Shown here: positions 38,233-56,240 of the stretch, in pieces
Layout of the letters: each line of letters begins with the position of its first letter
How positions within the stretch are numbered: the first letter of the stretch is position 1
Assembly: GCA_001986395.2 (NCBI GenBank)
Contig: MQVO02000048.1
Coordinates: 62,001 to 126,000, forward strand
Source of the DNA: Irpex lacteus
Taxonomy: Eukaryota; Basidiomycota; Agaricomycetes; Polyporales; Irpicaceae
Length of the DNA: 64,000 bases
Reading direction: 5' to 3'
Notes under the pieces: generated by a model
Told to the model about the DNA's origin: nothing
Database searches by the model: none
Seen by the model: the letters and a program-made list of their open reading frames with translations, nothing else
Program-made: the position numbers and the translations under genes

Positions 38233-41200
38233 ATGCCCCAATGCGAGAAATGCTTCAAGAGTTTCGACAACATGCGCGGCCTTCGTGGTCATGCACACTA
38301 TTGTGAGGGCGGGAACAGCACGGCACAAACATCGACGCCAACATTCAGAGCGGTGATACCGAAGTCGAAATCGAAGATCAGGCGACGGGGGGCTCAACAA
38401 GGTGTAGAAGCAGAGCGAGAGGAGCTACGAGGGACACTGAATGAGGTGCGTAGTTGCTGCAGTTGCTTAGATATCTATACACTGACAAATCTTCAGTTTA
38501 ATCCATCTTCAGCCAACCAAGACGATCCCTTTCCACTAAACAATGCTGGAGAGGGCTCGTCAGCGTCATCTGAGCCCCCTGCCATTGTACTTCCTGAGCC
38601 CCCGGTCGTTCTCACCAGACACGGACGAGCTCGTCGCTTGCCTAAGGCATATGCGGATTACAAGCCGTCCGACTATCATCATATGGAGAAGTATCACCAC
38701 GATCTTTCGCAGCTTATCGCACCTACGCCTGCTCCTCCGCAGCCTGCGCCTAGTCCCTCACTTTCCCCGGCAATTCTACCTCCGTCTGAGACTCAGAATC
38801 TTAGCACGCCTTTTATGGCATCTGATCAGCCCTCCAAATCGTCGCCAGAGCACACTACTACTCCCAATATGTTCGGTCTCTACCGAGTCTACTCGAAAGC
38901 TCCACTTCATGACCCTGCAGAAACGACAACACCCGATCTCTTAACTGACTCGCCAGCCATCGCCACAGTCCCTCAAGCCGAAGGTTTCGTAGGACAGCAC
39001 CCTCTGCGTGTCCTCGGATCCAAAATCGCTTCGACACTTGGAGACTGGTTCTCCCCATTCAGCAATGTCACCAGGTTCCGTCTCATGAACTGGCTATACA
39101 CAGGCGGGAAGATGAAGTCGGAAGGTGAATTACAGCGTCTTGTAGACACTGTTATCGCCCCCAAGGACTTCAACCCCTCTCATCTTGTCGATTACTCTGT
39201 AAAGAGTGAACTCAAGCGTCTAGATAACTACGCCGCACCTGTCGGGATGTTTTCTGCCGAGGACGGATGGAGGGAAGGCTCAGTGAAGATCCGGGTGCCC
39301 AAGGAAGACGTAAAATACAACTCGGAAGCTGACGCCCCAGAATTCGAGGTCAAGGGAATCTGGTATAGGCCTCTCCTTGCTGTGATTAGGTCGGCGTACG
39401 AGGACGAATCTCAGAAGCAATTCCATAACGTACCATTCAAATTATTCCGTCGCAGCGAACCGGGACCAGACTCCGAAAACGACAACGAAACGCCAGCAGA
39501 GGAACGTGTATGGACCGACATATTCAACTCCGATGCAATGCTTGAAGAGCAAGCCAAGATTGATGCTCTTCCACGGCACCCTGACGATCCGGAGACTCTC
39601 GAATATGTTGCCGCAGCTGGGATGGGGTACTCGGACTCATCACATCTCAGTAGCTTTGGATCTGCCTATCTATGGCCTATATACATCTGGATGGCTGCCC
39701 TTTCGAAGTATCTACGATGCAAGCCAACAAGCTTTGCGGCACATCATATTGCTTATATACCCAAGGTGAGTACCTTTCTCGCATCACTGTTTGTTATGAG
39801 AGCTAATCTGATCTATTTTTACAACGCCAGTTACCTCAGCTATTCCAGGACTTCTATCACGACAGATACAAGACTACTGCTACACCGGACATCTTACGCT
39901 TCTGCCGGTCGCAGCTGATACAGCAGATATGGAGTTTACTTCTGGATTCAGACTTTATGGAGGCCTACCGACATGGGATTCTCGTAACATGCGGAGATGG
40001 TATTGTGCGGAGGCTATTCCCGCGCATTATCACGTATTCGGCAGACTACCCAGAAAGGTAAGCAGTATTGTACCTGTATTACTCATCACCGCATAGCTAA
40101 TATACATCTTCGATAACAGAGTGTTAATGGCTTGCTTGCGATTTCTCGCAAAATGTCCTTGTCCAATGTGCCTCGTCCAGAAGCAGCAGATCGCACTCAT
40201 GGGGTCGAAACGAGACGCTATCAACTGTCGACAGAAACGCGTGGATGATGAGAAGACTCAGGGTTTGATATCAATGGCACGCGAGTGGGTCTTTGAGAAA
40301 GGATATCGCATCGGAAGTGCAATGATTGGTCGTTTATTGAACGGGTTATCACTGGTTCCCACACGTGTGAGCATCTTTGTTACAATCTCTGGCCTGCATG
40401 ACATTGACACATATTCAGAGCACATTCTCACAACGATTTGCACCATTCGGTGTGAACTTCTACTCGATGTTTGTCCCCGACCTCTTGCACGAGTTCGAAA
40501 TTGGTGTTTTCAAAGCATTCTTCGCTCACATCTTGCGGGTGTTGTATTTTTATGGCACAGACAAGCTCGCAATCTTAAACAGCCGGTAAGTAGCTATAGA
40601 TTTGTCCGGCAAGACAACCGCACTTGCTCATGCTCCCGACAGCTTCCGAAAGATCCCCACTTTTGGCCGCGATGTCATTCGCAGATTCACGAACGATGTC
40701 TCCGGAAGGCATGGCTTTGCCGCACGAGACTATGAGAACGTCATCAAGGTACATATTTGTCAATCTTGATGTTTCACAGAATACTCACTAGGTAGGTATC
40801 AGGTTCTTATTGTCGTGGTTGAGGGTTTATTGCCAGAACCCTTGAACACGATGGTATTGGACTTGGTGTGGGAATGCGCCTTCTGGCATTCCCTCGCGAA
40901 GCTCCGTATGCACACAGAGTCCACTCTCTCCATCCTCGAGCTGTCAACAACGTCTCTAGGCGATACTGCAAGACGTTTCGCAAAGGAACTTGAGAAGCCA
41001 AAATATGATATCCGGGAGCTACCTGCTGAAGAGGCAGCTCGTCATCGACGAGACGCGCAATCTAATGCAAAGCGCACGGGGAAGCCGAAGAAGACACCGG
41101 ATGCACCATCAAAGTCTGCACCATCGAAGGGGAAAGCCAAGGCGAGTGGTCCAAAGCGCAAGCAATTAAACCTTCACACCTTCAAATTCCACAACCTCCG

Positions 41201-42916
41201 ACACTATGTGGACTCAATCCGCCGGTTTGGGCCAACTGATGGCTATTCAACGCAGACGGTATTCTGATTCTACTCGGAAATTAATCAACCATATCGCTAA
41301 CAAAGCTTATTAAGGGTGAGCTGGAACATCGACGCGGGAAGCAGTTCTATGGCCTAACAAGTCGCAAGAACTATGAAGGACAAATCGCTACTCATATACG
41401 CCGGGGGACACTTCTCAAGTCGATCTCGAAGCACGGGCAGGCCCACAATACCCACACCACAAGCGAGGCCGAGCTTAGTAGCGATGACCGTGTACAGGCG
41501 ACCTCTGGCGCTGAGCTTCCACGCACGAGAGGCCGACCCCGCAAAGACAAGTCAGCCCTTGATCTCGAGCACAGTGATCCCCTCACCAGCACCCCTTTCC
41601 GCGAGCACCACCACATGTCAGACTCTACTCGAGAACGTCTGGATCTTACACAATGGGCTGTGGATAATCATCAGGACCCAGCTATCAAGGTAAGTTTGCG
41701 GTTCATTATTGTAACTGGAACTAGTGTTCTTATGATTCGTATAGAACTTTGTGTCAATCCTCAAGAGCCACCTGATCACGCGTTTACTGGGCAAGACATA
41801 CACTGGCGATGAAGAGGAGTATACTCCCCAGCAGAGAATGTGCCTCCAGCTCGAGGGCAATCGTTTCTACAAGCACAAGACCCTCAATGTCAACTATACC
41901 TCCTACGACTTGCGCCGCGATCAAGACATTATCAATCCGAGCACGCATAGCGACATCATGGTGCTCGCACATGAAGACGACGACGAGCCTGACAAGCATC
42001 CCTACTGGTATGCCCGTATTGTCGGTATTTTTCATGCGGACGTCCGATACATAGGCGATGGATCCAGGTCGATGGAGTACGAGAGACTGGACTTTGTTTG
42101 GGTACGTTGGTTCGGGCGTGACTTAACGGCACCTGGTGGCTTTGCGGCAAAACGCCTCCACCGTATCGGCTTCGTTTCAGACGACGGCAATGGCACCTCA
42201 GGCGCGTTCGGTTTCCTCGACCCTCGATTCATCATCCGTGCTGTTCATCTCATCCCCGCATTCCACCACGGACGTACCCCCGAACTCTTGAAGGGGCCAT
42301 CAATGGTTCGACGATACGCCACTGAACAAGAAGACGGTCATGAAAACGAGGATTGGCAGTTCTATTATGTTAACATGTGCGTGGCCGACACCGAACATCA
42401 TCTGGTCTCTCTTACTCATGTTGACTATCAGTTTCGTCGATCGCGACATGCTTATGCGCTATCTCGGCGGTGGTATCGGACATAAGGCATTGCGTGCGAT
42501 CGTCAAGATCGCAGATACACTTGCCGCTCTGGGCCATCGTGGTCAACCAGCTAAGGAGACCGCGGAAGAGGACATGGACGTCGACGTCGACGTGGATGTG
42601 GACTTGGGTAAGTTATATCTGCCATTTATTTCGAGTGCTGTTATTGATCAAGAGCGATTCTATCACAGTGGCTTCGGGCGATGAGGAAGACGGCTCGGTA
42701 AGGGCACAAGGCTCAGAGCCAGAAGACAAAGCCGATGAAGACAATGAAGACGACGAAGACGACGAACAAGAAGAGTACGGATACGAGGAAAGCGATGATG
42801 ACACAGACACCGAAGGCGTGCAAGACAACCTTAGACGGGCTACAGAAGGGTCGGATAGCGAAGAAGACGAGGGTGTCGCGGATGAGTATGGTGATCTGGG
42901 ATTCGCCCGTTTCTAG
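38233..42916 (+). CDS. Plavaka-type transposase, apparently intact
   Basis: Eleven exons splice cleanly: 38233-38445, 38497-39765, 39831-40057, 40120-40366, 40419-40585, 40643-40748, 40803-41258, 41315-41689, 41745-42376, 42432-42607 and 42669-42916, giving 1,371 aa. I chose ATG 38233 because it directly precedes a C2H2-like finger (CEKCFKSFDN...HAHYC). Family segments follow in order: FRLMNWLYTGGKMKS, EVKGIWYRPLL, FHNVPFKLF, YSDSSHLSSFGSAYLWPIYI, ITYSADYPER, CPCPMC, LVPTRSTF, FYSMFVPDLLHEFEIGVFKA, IPTFGRDVIRRF and LAKLRMHT. The tail is very acidic. These match the Plavaka transposases of basidiomycetes. No premature stop is seen. Terminal inverted repeats were not found by eye. Confidence 0.9.
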
Positions 42917-45376
42917 TATTCTCAGGCTGTTGTGGTCGTAATGGGCATTCAGACACCACTATCAATTCATTTATCATTCCTTATAACCCGTCAAATACTC
43001 ATTGTATCAGTATAAACGCGAACAGCGACAGAAACGACGTGAACACTCTGCCCCAGCATGGCCCGGGAGCGCGATACTAGTATCACTCACGGAACAACAG
43101 TAAAAATAATATGTAGAGGTCAAGACAAGTACATAGGTCATTAATTACGATGATATACTGAAACGAGCGCAGTAGAATCAAATGCAAGAATTCGCTTTTG
43201 GCGTGGGAAAATACCTGGCCACAAGCTTGAACTTGCGAGCGCCGTGTGCGCATCAACTACTACACTATTGCCACTTAACTCGGACACGTTTACGATGACA
43301 TATGCACTTATCACGACCACGACCACACTACCAAATCCACTTTCCTAATACCATTACCCAAGACGTTGTAAGTTCTAAGTCTAATTCTAACCCGATCGAA
43401 AGTCTAACTGCTATATTGCTGATGCTAGGCAATACCTACATATACGCGTGGATATAAGATAACTATCGAGGTATTGCTAAGTCACCATATACCTTCTTAT
43501 ATCACCCTTCGCCATCGTGCCTTAGGTAGTTCAAGCTAAACAATCATGACATTGGAAGGTATAGAGTGATCAACAAACGCCACAAAGAAGTGCCATGAGG
43601 CGCCTAGGTAAACACCACCACGCAATACCAAGTTAGGTACCGTTTTGATTATTTTCCCGATGGGGGCAATGCAGCTCGCCCTCTCAACGGCAGTATTAAG
43701 TACATCTACTGGCAAGACCATACTATTCGATTTGCGGTGAACCGCCAACTACCTTGTCCAGAGAGTGTTGTAGACCCGTTTGCTGACTTCCCAGAACTGC
43801 ATGCAACGCTTCACTCCGCCGATTTGAGCGCAGACTTGGAGGAAGTAAAACCTTCGTGGGTCCTCGGGCACTGTGCAAGATGGCAATTATCGACCACTTT
43901 GGCTGTGATGTTGTTCTTGTCTCGGGCGTGTACGTTAATCCTAATGGCTTTCTTGCCAGTGCTGATCACTCGCTCCTTCCTCTAGAGTTGATCTACGGTC
44001 GTCGCTCATCATACTGTTGGGCATCGAATGGGCGTCGGATGGGCGCCGGATGGGCATTGAGTGGGCATTGAGTGGGCATTCAGCGGGCATTGTATAGTCA
44101 CAACGTAAACTGTTCATTATTTTGTATTCCGAATACATATGAGACAATTTGTTCTTTTTGTTGCAAAAGTATGAGGCATAATACATGAAGTTCTCGGAGT
44201 TCAATTTATAACGAAGAAAGAAGAAGTTTGTTCGATTGCGAATACATAAAATTTTGCTTATGATACTCGTGGCGAGAATAAACCAAATATTTGTATTGCG
44301 AACTTACTGACAGAAACATCAAGTTTGTGTGTAAGTATAGTTGTAATGAATTTATAGTATATAAACGATACAAAAGCATGAACTATTATTGTTACGTATT
44401 GTTGATAGAATTATACATCTGTTCAGGGAGGGAAAAGACTGGAAACACGGAAGTGAATAGCAAAAAATCCCCATTCGCGATCCTCCGCCGAGTGTTCAAC
44501 AGGCTTTACTCGTGGGTTGATTTGCTTTCGAATTTCGAAACATGGATGGACCACGAATGGACCATTTGTCGCTGTCACGACTCGGCACGGAAGTGAAGCT
44601 CATCGGCAACGGATATATATTCCGTTAATGACAGATACTGAGAAGGTGTGGTTGCATGGCTCCATTATATCTGACAACAATAGTTTAACGAATGGTTGAC
44701 CGGAGAGACCGGGGCCACGCGAGATTATCATGCATCCACGGACCACGCTGTATCAGCTGTATCCTTGACGTCAGTAATCACAAGGGGATATGAACTTGCC
44801 AGTCGTTATGAAGAGGTACTACTGACATAGGAGTACCCGTGGCTGGATCCACATACCACCGCAAGCTGCATCATTCAAAATGAAATACAGCGCAATAACG
44901 ACTCGGAAGTAGGTAAATACGTGATATGTCAGATTTGCTCTCGCCTCTGATATTACCTGCTTGATAGAAGAGATAGTAAGCGGACGTGTAACAGGGACTT
45001 TTATGCTCGAATAACAAGCGGCATGGGCGACGTTTCTTGCCGAGTGACAGACATCTCATAGACTCGGGCCACTTATGCGACGCCACATACGGTACGCCTG
45101 GACAGAGACCCTCGAACGTTTGGATGTGCTGCTTGTAATGCTCTTCTCGATAGACGTCGAATATACACAGAAGAAAGTCACGAAAACAATACGTGGGGAA
45201 TCTAGTAAGGATGTAAAATGACGTGATACGAAACATCTAAAATTTCTAATTTAATGTATGGTAGAGTCCGAGGGCTGAATATTGAATGAGTCAAAGGATG
45301 AGAGAAAAAGCGGATTACGAGTCATTGATGAAAGGTTATACGAAAGCTCGGAAGGAAATTCAACGCTTATGGAGGG
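42917..45376. other. Intergenic region between transposon island and trehalase
   Basis: About 2.4 kb, AT-richer than its surroundings around 44100-44420. No gene can be supported. One open stretch (about 43700-43985, plus) encodes a non-repetitive peptide with FADFPELHATLHSADLSA, which could be a remnant of a coding region, but it has no recognised family. Short minus-strand frames around 44871-45236 have no recognisable features. Confidence 0.4.
44017..44093. repeat. Short 10-11-bp tandem repeat (TGGGCATTGAG type)
   Basis: About seven degenerate copies of TGGGCATYGAG / TGGGCGYCGGA in a row. No coding role is visible. Confidence 0.75.
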
Positions 45377-48140
45377 TTAATAGGCGGGGGAGATAGGTGA
45401 AGCCACAGGCGCGTTCGAAAGATCGAGACCGTCCATAGCGATACTGAGAGGATCTGTAGAGGAGGCGTGGTTATAAAGCTGATTCGAGATAGGCTGGGGA
45501 ATGGCAGTGGTTCCAAAGAAGACTTCAGGACTCGTGCAAGCAGAGACGGCACGGCGCATGCCCGTGGAGAGGAACGACAAGCCGACTTGGTACGCAGCTA
45601 TTAGAAAGAAACAACACCAAGTCAGTATTTGGTTCTCGTCCTCACTTGCTCGTACGTGCCCACATACCATTCATCCACCCAAACCCTTCACGAGGGATCA
45701 TCTTAAAGTCAATGCCCTGGTTGCCGTACTCGGCGTCTACAAGATGCGACAGCTTGACCGCGTCAAACTTTTCAGGAACGACACCGTTGAAGTCTACGAA
45801 GGCCGTTGTCATCCTGTAGCGCCGTCAGTATGCCACAGGAACAAGAAGACAAGAAGAGACGTACATGTAGAGGAATCGGTATGCCAGTCGTTGAGCCTCG
45901 TCTAAGAATCCGTAGCGCTCGAGTCCGACCCATGCCATTATTTGATGTGGTGGCCAGGCGTATCTGGAAAAATATATGAGCTCCTGTTCATGTTGTGTGA
46001 CTCATGATGCGAATTTGTACGTACGGGTAGTCCCACTGTCGATTCGGTCGGTCGAGCGAGATCTTACCTCTCGACTCCTCCGTCCCAGAGACAAGTCCTC
46101 CTAGCACCTCAAACTTCTTCAACGACTGCGACCTACAGCGCACATCACCATCAGAAGACCCAATACTCCAACACACGAGAAAAACTCACAAAAGCTTCCA
46201 CGCCTGCTCCTCACTCGCACACCCCGCCCACAACGTCCAAAACGCCGTCACACTCTCATACAAACTCTGCTTCTCCTGCACCGTATCATAATCAAAATAC
46301 AGCCCCTTACTCTCATTCCAACAATACTCATCAATAATCCCCCGCCTCCACTCCGCCCGCTCAAACCACTCCGCGCTCGTCTGCGGCCGCGCTTTCGAGC
46401 TCTCCCGGTGCTTGCTCGCGTAGGTCTCCGGCGTGACCGGCCACGGCGACAGCTCAAAGTCCTCCTCCAGATCCAGCTCGTCGTCGAATACCTCCCGGAT
46501 GGCAGTCCCGATGTCCACCTCGTACTTGTACAGCAATGCCTGAAGGTCGATCGTACCGAGATTGGCGCACCGCTTCTCGAATCGGTACGTCGTGTCGTGG
46601 CCAGACTCTCGCACCGCCCGATCGTGCAGGAAGTACTCGTCTAGTTCTGGCTCTTTCAATGTGCCGTCGTTGTACTTCTCGCTGAACTCGTTGATCGACA
46701 GTCCATGTTTGTGTGCGTATGGCTCGAGGATGTGCGTGAAATGCGTTGCCTCGGTCTCAGGAGGGATACCCAACCCGTCTGGTCTGAATCTCGAGAGTCC
46801 AGTCTTCGGGTCCATACGAGGCTCGGCGACCCAGATAGTGTGGTACTCTTTGATAGCAGCTTGGATTGCACGCTTCAGCCACGCACGGTTCGCGTCGATA
46901 TCCGAGCGGTCGAGCTGGTTGTAAATCTGGAGGGCCATATCGGTGAGGAAGGGAGGTTGGGTGCGGCAGAGGTAGTAACTTCGGCTGCCGTTGAGAATCT
47001 TGCCGTAGTGCTTGATCTCGAAAATGAAATGATCTACCATGCCCTTCGCCATATTGACTTGACCGTCGATGAGTAGCCCGAGCGAGATGAAATAGGAATC
47101 CCAGTTGTACAACTACATTTCAATCCGGTCAGCCAACGATAATGAAATATCGGGCATACATACCTCGTTGAAACGAGCACCAGGGACAATGAACGGTATG
47201 CCCTTCAGGGTCTTCCCGCCCTTGGGGTCGTCTACTTCGTTCATCGCCAAGGCGAGAATACCAGGCTTCGAGTTCAAACTCTTCACAAAGACCGGGTCAT
47301 CTGGCTTCGGTGGCAGAACCTGCACGTCAAGGTTCAAATGCGGCTTCTCCTTGGCGACTCTACGATAGTACTCTGCCATGGCAGGTTCGCCGTGCGGGAC
47401 GTATATACGCGGGTTCACACGCCCGGTTCGGTTCTTGGGGTCGGCGCAGATGATTTCGAGTCCGTCACCGTCGATGCGACGTGTCAGTGCGTGCCAGAAG
47501 GAGTTCTTGATCATGCGGGAGAGACGATCGACAGGGTTCTCTGTCAGACGAGCTTCATCGAGTACGATACGCTTGCGACCGTGGTCCCGTGCTAGAGCTA
47601 ATTCCTGGAGAAGATTCGACAGCATGTAGGTTCCCTAAGTACAAACTCAAATGAGTACTTTTTCTTCTATAAGGATAGTCAATTACTCACTCGGATGTCG
47701 AACGTCTTAAACCCGTTGCTGGTTGCCGTCCCCACTGGTACGAGCTTCGGACCGGCATCGGTAACACTGATTTGGAAGTCTCCATCTGTATCCTCTTGTT
47801 CGAGGACTACTCGGATAGTCTCCTCCACATCAATAAGGAAGCGACGGGGCGCCGTGATGCTCTTCTCATCGTGCGACATACGGCGGCTACGTCGATGCCA
47901 TTCGTCTTGGAACTGGGGTAGTTTCTTGGGGTTGTATCCATGTGCGAAAGACTGAAGGGTGATATTATTTGTTAGAGTCGTCTGCTAAGGTTCTTTGACT
48001 TGAGAAACACTCACGGCGCTGTATGTGCGTCCACGGCTGAACTGTTCCTGTCCATAGTATTCGGCGGCTTCGCTGTGTACGGCCTTCTGCGCATCGTCGA
48101 TGAACGAGACCGCCGGGGGATGGTTCAATGCGGGGGCCAT
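45377..48140 (-). CDS. NTH1: Neutral trehalase (GH37)
   Basis: Hydrolyses cytosolic trehalose to two glucose molecules, in stress recovery and spore germination. Eight exons (48140-48015, 47951-47691, 47634-47164, 47112-46190, 46132-46025, 45963-45865, 45813-45668, 45597-45377) give 784 aa, close to the usual size of the fungal enzyme. The N-terminus has a PKA-type site RSRRMS and an EF-hand-like Ca2+ loop, [12 protein letters not shown], the two regulatory features of neutral (not acid) trehalases. GH37 signature 1 is PGARFNELYNWDSY, split by an intron, and signature 2 is QWDYPYAWPP, also spanning an intron. No signal peptide is seen, as expected for a cytosolic enzyme. The ATG at 48140 begins [13 protein letters not shown]; upstream in-frame sequence offers no better start. 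This is a single-copy-type housekeeping gene with no defects visible. Confidence 0.95.
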
Positions 48141-49945
48141 TATAGTGCTTAAACTTGAGGCAATACGTGTGCGGGGTAAGTCTAGTGGTCGTGACGAATA
48201 CGGATCTGAGTATTATACTGAGCTGAGATCGCCCAGCGTTCCTGGTGAGTTTATGATCCGGTCCGTAGAGTGCAGCGTGAGAGGAGAATAAACGGCTGCA
48301 AGAGGTATAGTAGCAGAGGGTGTGTGAAACGTTCTCTGAGAGGCGATGGTGGTGGTTGAGGTCAAAGATGAAAGACTCGGTTGGACAGTCAAACGGCGGT
48401 GGAGAGTCGCTTCGGCGCCTTGGATCGCTTGCTTGCCGAATCAAAATTGAACCGAACGAACGCCTGTGACTTCACTCCGATCTGGTTCGGGTGCTCTTTT
48501 CACGTCTTGCCACTACGTTCACGCTCGAGCTCGTCGAGGACAGAAGCAGACGCGGCGAGGAACCCGTAAAGCGCGTTGAGGACTTATATGCGGGGCAACT
48601 GAATTGGTATGCTACTCAATATTGAACTCTATCAATGACCCGAACAGTATCCGGCATCCCGACATCCATCTGCTGTGCGTCGCGAAACATGACATTTCGA
48701 CATTCACGTCGACGCCGGACGTCCTGGTGTTCGACCTTTTCCATCTTACACAACGACTCAGGGGAGACAGGCATGGATGGAGGCCGCGATCTAGGTACGT
48801 GAGCTGTCTTGTCTTCGCGTAAAGCTCTGACTTACGGAGAGCATGCAGTCAGAAAGTGTCCGTTCGCAATCTTACTGGAACGCGCACGTTGATAGACAAA
48901 TAGATGCGGTAGACGATCCGGCACTTTTGGCTCGAGTTCCGCAGCCAACTGTACGGGATCGTCTCCTCTGCTGCCGAAATGAAAAAGTAGCAGAGGTTCT
49001 GAGCTGTTCTAGGTGGCTCTCAATATTTTGAAGAAGGCTGGTTGGCTTAACGGCGCGGGTTCCAACGGATCTCCAGGTGGATAGTCCGTGGAGGTCTTTG
49101 TTTGAACTTTCGCATTTCTAGATATGCGCTATAGTCGTGCAGCGACGGTATCTATATAAGTAAACGAAGGCAAGTCCATTCCAATATTTCAATCATGGAT
49201 CCTATATACTGATACTTGGGCCGTGTTACGTATAGAATATGTGTATGAATAGGCTTGGTCTTCCCGGATCGAGTGGAATGGCGATCGTCGTCAAACAAGC
49301 CTCATACGATTGCCCTGCGCGGTCCATTATCCATTGCGAGCCAGCCACGATCTTATAAACTACCCCAACGAACGGTCTAACATTGGACATGTGAGCTTAC
49401 TACGGCAACGCGTCGTCGTACTACCTATTCTGTAAGGGTAGCACCATATACCCCGGTTCGCTCAATATTGCAGCTCCTCGGTATCCAGGCGTCGGTAGAT
49501 AGACTTTGAACTTAGTATTTGATAACCGTTAAACTTGGGGACGATGACGTAGTGTAATTTGGGTTCCACAACGCCAGGTCTGCGCAGAGCGCAATAAACC
49601 CGTGCAAACGATATACATATTCTGCCAATTTCATTTGATGCAACGCCTCCTGCTCGTTTCACAATGCAAGACCGCGAGCTCGTCGAAAATGTACAAACGA
49701 CGTAAGCTACCAATGCCGCAGCCAACGAGCATTGGGAGATAGCAGAAATAAACCTGTACCTCTGATCCGGTCTCCTGATACCCATTCCTATGCCGAGGAG
49801 ACCCAAAGACGCAAAAGTCTCGTCAGAATGCTCATGTGCGTTCCCCCAACTCCCTAACTTCTCCGCCTTCAGGGCTCTCCCACCCTACCCACCGGTACCC
49901 ATCGCCACGGTTCTTCCTTTCTGACCACCACCACTCTCACGGCGC
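48141..49945. other. Divergent intergenic region between trehalase and ABC transporter
   Basis: 1.8 kb carrying the promoters of both flanking genes. No gene can be supported. A 114-codon minus-strand frame at 49462-49806 has no recognisable domain. A pyrimidine-rich CT tract at 49850-49945 directly precedes the ABC transporter ATG and resembles fungal core promoters. Confidence 0.5.
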
Positions 49946-55979
<6,034 letters not shown>

Positions 55980-56240
55980 GTTGCTTCTGTTGAGGGTTGG
56001 GAGTAGATCTATCATTAGTTAATGCTTACTGTACATCTCACCGCATAATAGTTTCTCGTGTCTGTAGTTGGGTTTCGGAATGAATTGGGTTTCGCGGTTC
56101 TGTCAATTGTTTGTGACATGGTTAGGTACATGTATGCAACGCTAGCTTTAAGGGCACTGAAAGCCTCCTGCTCGATAGACTGTGGGGTGAATGAAACTAG
56201 ATAGATAACTCGACCCTAGATCCCATACGCAGAGAAACCC

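Noticed and set aside
49462..49806. A 114-codon minus-strand frame between trehalase and the ABC transporter
   Set aside because: No recognised domain, no splice partners and its position is within likely promoter DNA.
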